From: CAZUGO01 sp964619935
Lineage (GTDB): Bacteria > Planctomycetota > Phycisphaerae > UBA1845 > CAIVHJ01
Length of the DNA: 64,000 nt
Reading direction: 5' to 3'
Assembly (NCBI GenBank): GCA_964619935.1
Contig: CAZUGO010000095.1
Location: 1-64,000 of the forward strand
The position numbers and the translations under genes are program-made. A model generated the notes under the pieces. The model saw nothing but the letters and a program-made list of their open reading frames with translations, made no database searches and had not been told where the DNA came from. Position 1 is the first letter of the stretch; the number at the start of each line of letters is the position of its first letter. Positions 26,111 to 34,467 of this stretch are shown piece by piece.

Positions 26111-27241
26111 TCACCGCACCACCCGAAACCCGAAGGCCTTGTTGCGGGTCTCCGGGGCGATCCATTTGCGGAATGAGCAGCGCAACAGCGGCCCGGGCAG
26201 GTCGAACCACGATCCGCCCCGCAGCACTCGGGCGCTGCCGGTGGCAGGACCGGCGGGATTGTCGACCGGGCTGCTGGTGTAGTAGGTCGCGTCGTACCAG
26301 TCCTGGCACCACTCGAACACATTGCCGGCCATGTCATACAGCCCATAGCCGCCGGCCATATCGTCGCCCGGCGGCGCCTGGCCCCCATCGTAGTAGGCCA
26401 CCGGTGTGGTCCAGGGCTGGGCGGTCTGGTACGGGTCGCCCGACCCGAAGTAATTGCAATTGGAACCCTGGATGTCATTACCCCAGGGAAACACCAGGTA
26501 GGGCTCGTGGAATCCACCGCGGGCGGCGTACTCCCATTCGGCCTCGGTCGGCAGCCGGTAGCCGCCGGACGACCGCTCGCAGGCCCAGGTCTGGGGGTCG
26601 TAGCACGGCTGTTGGCCGTCCACAGTGCTCCGCCAGTTGCAGTACGCCGCAGCGCCGTACCAACTGACCTCGACCATGGGATGGTCGGCTTTGCCGGCGG
26701 TCACGTTAAACGTCCGCCCATCCCAGGTGATCCGGCTCAGCAGGCTGGCGGGGGTGGTGTTGCAGTACGGCACGCCGCCGGCGATCTGCCGCACGACGCC
26801 ATCCACCACCTCGATCTCCGCACCGCCCAGCGCCGCGTTCAAATACTGCGCGAACTGCTGATTGGTGACTTCGTAGACATCGACATGAACCTCGTCCAGC
26901 TCAACGGGATGCACCGGCACGCTGTCGGTCTGGCACGGCTCGTTGTGGCAGCCCATCAGGAACGAGCCGCCGGGCACCAGCACCATGCCCGGGGGCGAGC
27001 ATGGGCCCCAGGATCCCAGCAGCAGCGCCAGGTCGGCTGCATCGACGGCCCGATCACCGGTAAGGTCGGCCGGCTGCCCGAGGCTCGGCCCCCACGCGCC
27101 CAGCAGCAGCGCCAGGTCAGCGGCATCTACGAGGGCATCACCGTTGAGATCTGCCGGAGCCGCACCGCGAACCGGGGCCACGAGCACCAACATGCCCGCC
27201 ACGGCCTGCCCGATCAGGAATACCGGCTGTAATCTGGCCAT
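26111..27241 (-). CDS. Exported FGE/SUMF1-domain protein with dockerin-type repeats
   Basis: A 376-residue exported protein. After a signal peptide (about 1-27) come two dockerin-like calcium-loop repeats (about 31-52 and 59-80; DLNGDALVDAADLALLLG and DLTGDRAVDAADLALLLG). The rest is a formylglycine-generating-enzyme-type (SUMF1) domain: MVLVPGGSFLMGC at its start, EVTNQQFAQYLN, GYRLPTEAEWEYAARGG, GLYDMAGNVFEWCQDWY, and a C-terminal RGGSWF with FGFRVVR. Many such domains are not true sulfatase-activating enzymes but bind or modify other proteins. Start ATG 27241 has GGGAAG upstream. The repeats may attach it to a surface scaffold. Confidence 0.85.
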   Translation of the reverse strand: MARLQPVFLIGQAVAGMLVLVAPVRGAAPADLNGDALVDAADLALLLGAWGPSLGQPADLTGDRAVDAADLALLLGSWGPCSPPGMVLVPGGSFLMGCHNEPCQTDSVPVHPVELDEVHVDVYEVTNQQFAQYLNAALGGAEIEVVDGVVRQIAGGVPYCNTTPASLLSRITWDGRTFNVTAGKADHPMVEVSWYGAAAYCNWRSTVDGQQPCYDPQTWACERSSGGYRLPTEAEWEYAARGGFHEPYLVFPWGNDIQGSNCNYFGSGDPYQTAQPWTTPVAYYDGGQAPPGDDMAGGYGLYDMAGNVFEWCQDWYDATYYTSSPVDNPAGPATGSARVLRGGSWFDLPGPLLRCSFRKWIAPETRNKAFGFRVVR

Positions 27242-27368
27242 CACTTCCCATTCCCTCGAATCGCGACTGTCGCTTCGGTCATCTGATACCGTACCCGCAG
27301 GGCGGTTGCGCCCACAACCCTGTTCTGCCGGCCACCCCACTTGCCGCTTCCCAAGCGACGGCGGTACA

Positions 27369-27809
27369 GTGGCAGCCCCTCTGGGGGGGGGCAACAAGGG
27401 GCAATCGCTGCGACCCAAACGGACCATTCTCTCTTGGGGCCGGGCGCTGGCGGCACCCGGCAAAGCCGCCCTGGCAGCGGTGCGCAGAACTCGCCGCGAC
27501 CTCACTGTAATCGCCCTGACCATCCTCCTCGGCTTCGCCATCGGGGTGGAGTACACGGTTCGGGTGGTGCTGCCCTCCCGCCATCCGGAGGCCGCCCCGC
27601 GCTGGCGGACAACCTATCGGCGGCCGGAATCGATCAGTCCGCCGCCACGGATTTCACAGCCTGTTGACCCGCCACCTGCGGGAGCGGGCCCCGCGACCCA
27701 ACCCGCCGACCCGCCGGCCGACACCCAACGGTGCACCGCGATGACACGGCGCGGCGAGCGCTGCCTGCGGCAAGCCCAGCCGAACCGCGACCGGTGCTGG
27801 CAGCATTGA
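27369..27809 (+). CDS. Small membrane protein with a C-terminal Cys/His finger
   Basis: About 146 residues from the GTG at 27369 (a GTG at 27480 would give 109). One membrane segment lies at about residues 46-68 (TVIALTILLGFAIGVEYTV), followed by a Pro-rich linker. The C-terminus is a compact finger, RCTAMTRRGERC, then a Cys and a terminal His (Cys122, Cys132, Cys143, His146). That Cx9Cx10CxxH pattern matches small predicted zinc-binding tails seen in many bacteria (DUF5763-like). Function is unknown. It is divergent from the FGE-domain gene; the start is uncertain for lack of a clear ribosome site. Confidence 0.55.
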   Translation: MAAPLGGGNKGQSLRPKRTILSWGRALAAPGKAALAAVRRTRRDLTVIALTILLGFAIGVEYTVRVVLPSRHPEAAPRWRTTYRRPESISPPPRISQPVDPPPAGAGPATQPADPPADTQRCTAMTRRGERCLRQAQPNRDRCWQH

Positions 27810-27860
27810 CCGACGCGCCTCCTTTACCCCCCCGGTACAGTCGTTAGACTCTCCGTCAAC

Positions 27861-28772
27861 ATGATTGCGTTCCTGGAACTGCTCAGAATCCGGCATTGGA
27901 TCAAGAATGCCGCGGTGATGGTGGCCCTGCCGTTCGGCTGGCTGGAATACGGGATGGCCTGCGTTCCGGCGATGGTGCTGGCGGTGGCCGCGTTCAGCTT
28001 GGCGTCGAGCGCTGTTTATGCCGTCAACGATGTGCTCGATCGCGCCGAGGACCTGCTGCATCCGGTCAAGTGTCACCGTCCGGTGGCCAGCGGGGCGGTA
28101 GCACCGGCGGCGGCCCTGGTGTTTGCCGGGGGGCTGGCGGTCGCGGCCCTGACCCTGGCGGGCTTGGTTGAGGCCCGCGCCTTCTTGTGGGCGGTGATCG
28201 GCTACGGGGTCCTGATGCTGGCGTACTCGATCGCCTTGAAGCACCAGCCGATTCTGGACGTCATCGTGATCGCCTGTGGATTTGTGATTCGCACGGTGGC
28301 CGGGGCCGTGGCCGTCGGGGTGTTCATCTCGCCCTGGCTGATCGTGTGCACCTTTACATTGTGCCTGTTTCTGGGGTTCGGCAAACGCCGCAGCGAGTTG
28401 TACGCCATCAATCACGAAGCGCTGGCCGCCCGGCATCGCCGGACCCTGGTCCGATACAGCCCGGACTTGCTCAACCAGTTGCTCAGCACCTCCGCGGGTG
28501 TCGCCCTGGTGACCTTCATGATTTACGTCATGAACACCGAGCCGCTGCCCGGCCAGATGGTGATTTACGACAAGCGGCCGCTGCTGTACACCTTCCCGCT
28601 GGTGGCCTACGGGCTGTTTCGTTATGCCATGTTGATCGAAAGTGGGAAGGTCAGCGGTCCGACCGATATCATATTACAGGACCGCACGCTGCTGGCGGTC
28701 ATTGTGATCTGGGTGTTGAGCAGCAGCGCGATCATCCTGTTCCAGCCGCTGCGTGAGGCGCTGAACTGGTAG
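27861..28772 (+). CDS. UbiA-type prenyltransferase, decaprenyl-phosphate phosphoribosyltransferase-like
   Basis: A 303-residue membrane enzyme of the UbiA superfamily with about nine helices. The first Asp-rich motif is NDVLDRAED (about 56-64) followed by HPVKCHRPVASG, and a second Asp lies in the LKHQPILDVIVI segment. This arrangement resembles DPPR synthases, which move phosphoribose from PRPP onto a polyprenyl phosphate, more than quinone prenyltransferases. The product would feed a cell-envelope glycan. TTTACC (27823-27828) and TAGACT (27845-27850), 16 bases apart, lie just before the ATG, so the transcript may be nearly leaderless. A DUF362 gene follows. Confidence 0.82.
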   Translation: MIAFLELLRIRHWIKNAAVMVALPFGWLEYGMACVPAMVLAVAAFSLASSAVYAVNDVLDRAEDLLHPVKCHRPVASGAVAPAAALVFAGGLAVAALTLAGLVEARAFLWAVIGYGVLMLAYSIALKHQPILDVIVIACGFVIRTVAGAVAVGVFISPWLIVCTFTLCLFLGFGKRRSELYAINHEALAARHRRTLVRYSPDLLNQLLSTSAGVALVTFMIYVMNTEPLPGQMVIYDKRPLLYTFPLVAYGLFRYAMLIESGKVSGPTDIILQDRTLLAVIVIWVLSSSAIILFQPLREALNW

Positions 28773-28782
28773 GGACTTGGGT

Positions 28783-30072
28783 ATGTCTGCAACCGTTGCC
28801 ATCCTGAAGACCTCGCCGCGGACCGTCCTGGAGGACTACGCCCGGCTGCTGAACCTGGCCGGCTACCAGGCAGTCATCGCCAAGGACGCCGATACCGCCT
28901 TGAAGGTCAATATCAGTTGGCATTTCTTCTACCCGGCCAGCTCGACCACTCCCTGGCAGCTCGAAGGGGTGATTCGGGCGATGCTGGCGGACGGCTACCG
29001 TAAGGAGTTGATCCACGCCTGCCACAACCGCACGGTGGTCATCGACGCCCGCCTGGGCGAGCGCGAGAACAAGCAGGTCAATGTGATCCAGGCCCACGGG
29101 CTGCGCAATATTCATTTGTATGAGGACGGCGAGGAGTGGATCGACATCCGCGATGCGGTCGGCGACCTGGTCGATGACTTCCTGTGTCTCCGCGAGGTCT
29201 ACCCGGACGGCTTCTCGATTCCGAAGCGGTTCATCGGCGAGAACATCATCCACTTGCCGACGGTCAAAACGCATGTGTTCACCACCACCACCGGGGCCAT
29301 GAAGAATGCCTTCGGCGGGTTGCTCAACGAGCGGCGGCACTGGACGCACCCGGTGATCCACGAGACGCTGGTCGACCTGCTGATGATCCAGCAGAAGATC
29401 CACCGCGGGCTGTTCGCGGTCATGGACGGCACGTTCGTGGGTGACGGCCCGGGCCCGCGGTGTATGATCCCGCACGTCAAGAACGTCATCCTGGCCTCGG
29501 CCGACCAGGTGGCGATCGACGCGGTGGCGGCCCGGCTGATGGGCTTTGATCCGCTGGTGGACTGCAAGTACATTCGCCTGGCCCACGAGCGCGGGTTAGG
29601 CTGCGGCGATGTTCGCGAAATCGAGTACGTCGGCGACACCGAGTATGCCGACGTGCGCTGGGACTTCGAGGGCCCCTATAAGCGGATGACGTTTGCGGCC
29701 CGCATGCAGCACAAGATCTATTGGGGCCGGCTCAAGACCTTGGTCGAGTGGTCGCTGAAGACCTGGCTGGCTCCCTGGGCCTACATTGCCAGCGTGGTCT
29801 ACCACGATCTGTTCTGGTACCCGTTCAACGGCAAGAACCGGGTGGACAATGTCTTCCGCAGCGACTGGGGTCGGCTGTTTCACAATTGGGAGCACCTCGA
29901 GCCGACCGCCCGCGGCTGGAACCACCTTGGGACCCAGCCTCCGGGGCTGGTCCGTGGGGTCGGCAAGCTGCTCGGAATCGGGCTGGGCGTCCTGTGGACC
30001 TGCATCAAGGAGGCCCCGGAATTTGCCAGCCGCCGCCGACGCCGCAAGGCCATGGCCGCGGATCACCCCTAA
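28783..30072 (+). CDS. DUF362-domain protein
   Basis: A 429-residue protein of the DUF362 family. The conserved region includes LKVNISWHFFYPASST-like KVNIS, the stretch IIHLPTVKTHVFTTTTGAMKN and AVMDGTFVGDGPGPR. No ferredoxin-type 4Fe-4S cysteine clusters are present, unlike many DUF362 proteins. The C-terminal third is rich in Trp and Arg and includes a hydrophobic stretch (LLGIGLGVLWTCI) that could touch the membrane. It starts ten bases after the UbiA-type gene and is probably cotranscribed, suggesting a joint envelope-glycan function. The biochemical role of the family is unknown. Confidence 0.8.
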   Translation: MSATVAILKTSPRTVLEDYARLLNLAGYQAVIAKDADTALKVNISWHFFYPASSTTPWQLEGVIRAMLADGYRKELIHACHNRTVVIDARLGERENKQVNVIQAHGLRNIHLYEDGEEWIDIRDAVGDLVDDFLCLREVYPDGFSIPKRFIGENIIHLPTVKTHVFTTTTGAMKNAFGGLLNERRHWTHPVIHETLVDLLMIQQKIHRGLFAVMDGTFVGDGPGPRCMIPHVKNVILASADQVAIDAVAARLMGFDPLVDCKYIRLAHERGLGCGDVREIEYVGDTEYADVRWDFEGPYKRMTFAARMQHKIYWGRLKTLVEWSLKTWLAPWAYIASVVYHDLFWYPFNGKNRVDNVFRSDWGRLFHNWEHLEPTARGWNHLGTQPPGLVRGVGKLLGIGLGVLWTCIKEAPEFASRRRRRKAMAADHP

Positions 30073-30143
30073 GCGTTCCTGAGCCCTCCGCACCCCCCGT
30101 TCCCATGAGATCTCACAAGGGCCAAAAAACTGCGAGCAGGACA

Positions 30144-30172
30144 TTCACCCGCGACGTTTGATCTGCTATACT
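30144..30172 (+). promoter_or_regulatory. Promoter of tRNA-Gly
   Basis: TTCACC (30144-30149) and TATACT (30167-30172), separated by 17 bases, lie 13 bases before the tRNA. The minus-10 is near perfect and the spacing ideal. Confidence 0.5.
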
Positions 30173-30185
30173 ACGTCACCAATAC

Positions 30186-30257
30186 GCGGGTGTAGCTCAG
30201 TGGTAGAGCGTCACGTTGCCAACGTGAATGTCGTGAGTTCAAGTCTCATCACCCGCT
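30186..30257 (+). tRNA. tRNA-Gly(GCC)
   Basis: A 72-base cloverleaf. The acceptor stem GCGGGTG/CACCCGC pairs fully (30186-30192 with 30250-30256). The D stem is GCTC/GAGC, the anticodon stem TCACG/CGTGA with loop TTGCCAA, anticodon GCC at 30218-30220. The T stem GTGAG/CTCAT has one G-T pair, with loop TTCAAGT. The discriminator is T, and no CCA is encoded. Confidence 0.95.
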
Positions 30258-30267
30258 TTCAGAAAGA

Positions 30268-30312
30268 CCCCGCAAGTGCCTGCGAAACAAGGGCTTGCGG
30301 GGTTTGTCGTTT
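30268..30312 (+). terminator. Intrinsic terminator after tRNA-Gly
   Basis: A perfect 9-bp stem, CCCCGCAAG (30268-30276) with CTTGCGGGG (30294-30302), is followed by TTTGTCGTTT. It begins ten bases after the tRNA and closes a short transcription unit. Confidence 0.75.
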
Positions 30313-30744
30313 CCGGTCGCACTACCTCGCCGGGTCGGCAAAGCGTCCTTTGTAGTGTAGGATTCTCCCGAAATGTAGTGCAGGCTCGGCCACGCGCGAG
30401 GTGCGGTCGGCAAGTAAATGGAGCGTCTGCCGCGCATTGCAGCGGTCTGCCGATCGCCCGTCCTGAGCTGATGCCGGGAAGAATCCAAAATCCCGGCGCT
30501 TCAGCCCGCGTCTCCGGCTTTCCGCCCAAGCCCGAAACGCCCAGATGCATGGTCCGCCGATGGCTGCTCGATCGAGCCGGCGTGCCCGCGTTTCAGCGCT
30601 GGTTACACAGAATGGCACGTCGATGAAGCGGCGGCCGGCATTGCCACGCGAACCTAGCGGCGCGATCGTCTCGGTTCCCGTGGTCACCGGCGGAAAAGAC
30701 AACGCTTCACCCCTGACTTGTCCCGGCCGCTCGTGGGCATGGGC
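30313..30744. other. Non-coding boundary between tRNA-Gly unit and copper operon
   Basis: About 430 bases with no supportable gene. Short open frames on both strands have no ribosome sites or recognisable domains. No copy of the tRNA-Gly 3' end, integrase or insertion-sequence end was seen here. It forms the downstream edge of the copper operon. Confidence 0.5.
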
Positions 30745-32058
30745 CTACCCCTCTGCCAGCTCCGCCACCGTCCCCGGCGGATGTCGGAACCAGCCCGGAT
30801 CGTCGTAGGAAGTGATGTCCTTGCGGACCTTCACGACCGTGAACATGCCGCCCGCGTCGATCTCGTCAAACGGGCCTGGAAACTCGCTGCCGATGGTGTT
30901 GCGCGGGCGGCCCATGTCCATCGTGCCGCCCATCGAGGCGCCCATGGGCATGTAGCCGGGGATGCGTTTCTCAAGTCTCGCGGTCAGGTCGTCCTGCTTC
31001 ACGCCCAGCAGCAAGGGCAAGTTGTGCCCCATACCGTTCATGATGTGGTGGACCTTGTGGCAGTGCAAGGCCCAGTCGCCCTCGGCGTCGGCGATGAACT
31101 CGATGTCGCGGGCCGCGCCGGTTGGGACGTTGACCGTGACCTCGGGCCAATGCGCCGCCTCGGGGATCTGGCCACCGTCGGTGCCCGTGACCTTGAACGA
31201 GAACCCGTGCAGGTGGATCGGGTGCGCGTTGGTCGTGCTGAGGTTGCCGATGCGGATGCGGACCTTATCGCCCAGGCGGGCGACCAGCGGGGACGTGCCA
31301 GGGAACATGCGGCCGTTGAACGTGAAAAGGTTGAAGTTGGTCATCTCGGTCGGGTCGGGCGTCGCAGAGCCGGGATTGACGAGCCATTCGTTCGTGATGA
31401 TGGCGAAGTCTCTATCCGCGCGTCGGACAGACGGGTCGCGCGGGTGGACGACGAACATGCCCATCATGCCCATGCCCATCTGGAACATCTCGGCGAAGTG
31501 CGGGTGGTACATGTACGTGCCGTGCTGGCGGAGCGTGAACTCGTACTTGAACGTCTGACCGTTGCGGATGTGCTTCTGGTTCAGTCCGCCCACGCCGTCC
31601 ATGCCGTTGGGGAGCAGGATGCCGTGCCAGTGAATCGTGGTATGGACGCCGTCGGGCAGGCTGTTGGTGACGAGGAGGCGAACGCGGTCGCCCTCGACGA
31701 CCTCGATGAGCGGGCCGGGCGACTGGCCGTTGTAGCCCCAGCAGTTGACGACCACGCCGGACGCGAATTCGCGCTGCACTGGCTCGGCGATGAGCCGGAA
31801 GACCTTCACGCCGTTGTCCATTTCGAAGGGGAGGGTCGGCGTGTCGGGCATGACGACGGGCGTGTACGGTAACGCGCCGGTCGCGGTCGCCGGCGCGCGA
31901 GACGATCCGGCGTTAGGCGGCGCTGGAGGGGGCGAGGTCGGCTGCGCACCGTGGCCTTGGTGCTGGGACTGGAACGCGGCGAACACCGGCGCCGCAGCAA
32001 AGGCGCCGGCGGTGGCTGTGAGGACTTGTCGACGAGTCATCGCGTCGTTCATGGTCAT
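30745..32058 (-). CDS. Two-domain multicopper oxidase, Tat-exported
   Basis: A 437-residue periplasmic copper oxidase. The N-terminus MTRRQVLTATAGAFAAAPVFA has the twin arginines and hydrophobic core of a Tat signal. Copper ligands are all visible: HWHG (143-146), YHPH (184-187), HPIHLHG (279-285) and HCHKVHHIMNGM (332-343), which ends with the axial Met of type 1 copper. Two cupredoxin-like domains fit this length. A Met-rich stretch, MFQMGMGMMGM, follows the second ligand pair, as in copper-tolerance oxidases. It probably oxidises Cu(I) in the periplasm. Last gene of the minus-strand copper operon, 16 bases after the TolC-like gene; GGAGG precedes the start. Confidence 0.92.
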   Translation of the reverse strand: MTMNDAMTRRQVLTATAGAFAAAPVFAAFQSQHQGHGAQPTSPPPAPPNAGSSRAPATATGALPYTPVVMPDTPTLPFEMDNGVKVFRLIAEPVQREFASGVVVNCWGYNGQSPGPLIEVVEGDRVRLLVTNSLPDGVHTTIHWHGILLPNGMDGVGGLNQKHIRNGQTFKYEFTLRQHGTYMYHPHFAEMFQMGMGMMGMFVVHPRDPSVRRADRDFAIITNEWLVNPGSATPDPTEMTNFNLFTFNGRMFPGTSPLVARLGDKVRIRIGNLSTTNAHPIHLHGFSFKVTGTDGGQIPEAAHWPEVTVNVPTGAARDIEFIADAEGDWALHCHKVHHIMNGMGHNLPLLLGVKQDDLTARLEKRIPGYMPMGASMGGTMDMGRPRNTIGSEFPGPFDEIDAGGMFTVVKVRKDITSYDDPGWFRHPPGTVAELAEG

Positions 32059-32074
32059 GTTCCTCCGAGTGGTC

Positions 32075-33667
32075 TCAGCGGGGCGGCGAGGACGGATTCG
32101 CTGGCGTCTCTTTCGCCTTCATTCCCGGCATTCCGGGCATGTCCGGCATGTCGGGATTCGTGGGCTCGGGCGCTTGAGGCCCCGGCATGTCGGGCATCGT
32201 CTCGGGCGTGGGCTCTCGCGGCGAAGTCGGCGCTGTCGGAGCCGGCAAGTCGGGAAGCTTCACACCGATTGCCCGTTCCAAGTCAGCCCGTGCGGTCCAA
32301 TAGTCCTGGACGGCCCGGGCCTGTTCGATGCTCACGCGTGTCTCTGCCGACTTCGCCGCGAGGAGGTCCGGGACGCCTACGATCATGGCGTTGTACTCGG
32401 TCTGCGTGAGGCCGACGATTTTCTGCCGCAGGGGTACGATCGACCGCTCGTAACGCTCGGCGGCGCGGCGGGCTAGCGCCATGCGCTCGGCGGCGATGCG
32501 GACGTCGGCGCGGGCCGCGCCACGCTGTGCCGCGCAGCGCTGCTCGGCCTGCCGGGTTTGGGCTTCCCGCCGCGCATAGACTGCTTGGTGCTGGTGGAAA
32601 ATGGGCAGTTCGACATTGAAGTGGGGACCCGTGCTTTGCACGTGGTCGCTGCTTCGCTCGGTTTCGATTCCGACCGCGCCCTTGGTCAGGAACCATTTCT
32701 TGTCCATGTCGAGTCCCAGTCGCTGGGACTCGATCTCTCGATCCAGGAGCGCGAGGTCCACCCGCTTGTCGAGCGACGTAGCGACCAGCACCTCGGGGTC
32801 GGCGTCCGCTACGGGAATCGCAGCGACGGACTCGTCGATGGTCCACGCGACGTTCGAGTCGGTCAGATCGAGCAAGCGGCGGAGCGTCTCGCGGCTGATG
32901 CGGGCCGCCGCCTCGGCCTGGTCCAGGGCGAGCCGGGCCTCCTCCGCCGCGGCCTGTTCGTTGGCAAGATCGAGGTCGGCGATGTGGCCTTGCGCGCGCT
33001 GACGCTTCGACAGCTCGGCCGCGACTTCCGCAAACTCGACGAGCGCCCGCTGATGTGCGAGCACCCGTTGGTCGGCGAGGTACAGAAAGTAGGCGCGGCG
33101 AACCTGTGTGGCCTTATCAAGCACGGCGTCGGTGACGCGGAGGATCGCGGACTCCAGCTCGGCCCCGGCGATCCGTTTCCTGAGCGGCAGTACGAGCATA
33201 TCCAGCCAGAAGTCCAGGCCGACGTTCCAGTTAATGCCCAGGGGATCGGGTATTGGCTTGCGCTCGCGCCGATACTGGGCCGAACCGCCTCTGGGGCCCC
33301 TTGGCGACTCCGGGATGCGGAAGAAACCCGCGATGTCCGGATTGGTGAGCAGCCCCGACTGCACTAGGTCGGCCTGCGCGATGCCGAGGTCCTCGTAGAC
33401 CGCCTGCAGATCCCGGCTTCGCAGGAGTGCTACCTGGACAGCCGACTCGGGCGTGAGCGGCCGGGAAAGAAGTTGTTCGACGAAGGCGTCAGCTTGTTCG
33501 TCCTCTGCACCGCCCAGCCGCCAGTGAACGCGCTGCGACGCACGCTCGTCGATCGCACGGGCCACGTCGGGGAACCGCGCGGAGGGAGTGACGCTGACGC
33601 ACCCCCCCAACCCGGCCGCACCAAGCATGAGCAGTACGGGAATGGCAGACAAGAAGGGTCTCTTCAC
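32075..33667 (-). CDS. TolC-family outer-membrane efflux lipoprotein with Met-rich tail
   Basis: About 530 residues from a GTG at 33667 with GGAG upstream. It opens with a lipoprotein signal (lipobox LGGC near residue 23). The body has the long helices and two-fold repeat of TolC-like outer membrane factors, with VALLRSRDLQAVYEDLGIAQADLVQSGLLTNP-type segments typical of CusC-like proteins. The last 60 residues are a Pro/Met tail with repeated PDMP and GMPGM, a likely flexible copper-binding segment that ordinary TolC proteins lack. No matching RND pump or membrane fusion protein is encoded in the operon. The frame also opens at 33700. Confidence 0.88.
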   Translation of the reverse strand: MKRPFLSAIPVLLMLGAAGLGGCVSVTPSARFPDVARAIDERASQRVHWRLGGAEDEQADAFVEQLLSRPLTPESAVQVALLRSRDLQAVYEDLGIAQADLVQSGLLTNPDIAGFFRIPESPRGPRGGSAQYRRERKPIPDPLGINWNVGLDFWLDMLVLPLRKRIAGAELESAILRVTDAVLDKATQVRRAYFLYLADQRVLAHQRALVEFAEVAAELSKRQRAQGHIADLDLANEQAAAEEARLALDQAEAAARISRETLRRLLDLTDSNVAWTIDESVAAIPVADADPEVLVATSLDKRVDLALLDREIESQRLGLDMDKKWFLTKGAVGIETERSSDHVQSTGPHFNVELPIFHQHQAVYARREAQTRQAEQRCAAQRGAARADVRIAAERMALARRAAERYERSIVPLRQKIVGLTQTEYNAMIVGVPDLLAAKSAETRVSIEQARAVQDYWTARADLERAIGVKLPDLPAPTAPTSPREPTPETMPDMPGPQAPEPTNPDMPDMPGMPGMKAKETPANPSSPPR

Positions 33668-33722
33668 GGGTCCATTCTCCTCGATCCTCGCTCCGCGCAT
33701 CGTCCACTTGCCACAGCTACAC

Positions 33723-33821
33723 TCAACCTGGCGACCCCAATATCGCCCCGAGGATCGCTGAGAAGAACGCGACTAACGTATCCGTCAGCACGGCAAAAAT
33801 CAGATCAAGTAGGAAATTCAT
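33723..33821 (-). CDS. 32-residue hydrophobic peptide in the copper operon
   Basis: A short frame starting at an ATG at 33821 with GGAG nine bases upstream encodes one membrane-spanning peptide, beginning MNFLLDLIFAVLTDTLV and ending GAILGSPG. It sits between the small membrane protein and the TolC-like gene on the operon strand. Ribosome site, hydrophobicity and position support translation, but there is no family match. The frame is open to 33935, though that leader is polar and lacks a ribosome site. Confidence 0.4.
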   Translation of the reverse strand: MNFLLDLIFAVLTDTLVAFFSAILGAILGSPG

Positions 33822-33987
33822 GTCTTCGTTCTCCTGTGATACTCGGCGAGCAGATTCCAACGCCGTGCGCGCAGCGTTCCAGAACCGCGACAGCCATGTG
33901 CCGCCAAAGAACACCTTACGAAACTCGCGTCCCACAACAGCGACACCAACTGAACTTCCGCACAGATGGCGGGCATCATTCTTTTTC

Positions 33988-34443
33988 TCACAGATACGGA
34001 CAATGAATGCCCAGCGCCTCGTAGAGGCGGTGTGGCAGGGGCGTCAGGATCGCAAACAGCAGCAAGTACGCAACCCATCCGACGCCGCGCGCGCCAGCGT
34101 AAGGCGGGTGATGTTCTTCGGCAGGTTCCCGCAGCTCGGCTTCGACGATCACCGCATCGCCGACCCGTCGCTCGGTTCGGGCCGTTACGGTCGAGGGCAG
34201 GTCGATGCCCCGCCCTTCGCTGGACTCGGGCACCGGCGCGGCGACTTCGGCCGTATGCGTCGCGTGCCGGTGCGGATGGCAGCCCGCCATGAGCCAGAAC
34301 ATTGCGAGGCAACACAGGATCAGGATGATCGGCACGAGGAGCGGGCTGATCTGAATCCCCACCAGTGCGAGGAGGAGGAAAAGAAGCACAGGCAGCATGC
34401 ACACGATGAGCATCAGCGCCGAGTGCGGTTCGTTGCGTTTCAC
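33988..34443 (-). CDS. Small membrane protein with His-rich loop, copper operon
   Basis: About 151 residues from a GTG at 34443 with GGAGAG just upstream (an ATG at 34458 would add five residues). Two long hydrophobic segments at about 9-55 contain LMLIVCMLPVLLFLLLALVG and are followed by GCHPHRHATHT, a His-rich patch suited to metal binding. A third hydrophobic segment lies near the C-terminus. The position directly after the ATPase gene suggests a copper-handling accessory. No family recognised. Confidence 0.5.
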   Translation of the reverse strand: MKRNEPHSALMLIVCMLPVLLFLLLALVGIQISPLLVPIILILCCLAMFWLMAGCHPHRHATHTAEVAAPVPESSEGRGIDLPSTVTARTERRVGDAVIVEAELREPAEEHHPPYAGARGVGWVAYLLLFAILTPLPHRLYEALGIHCPYL

Positions 34444-34467
34444 GATTCGGCTCTCCATTCGCTACGG

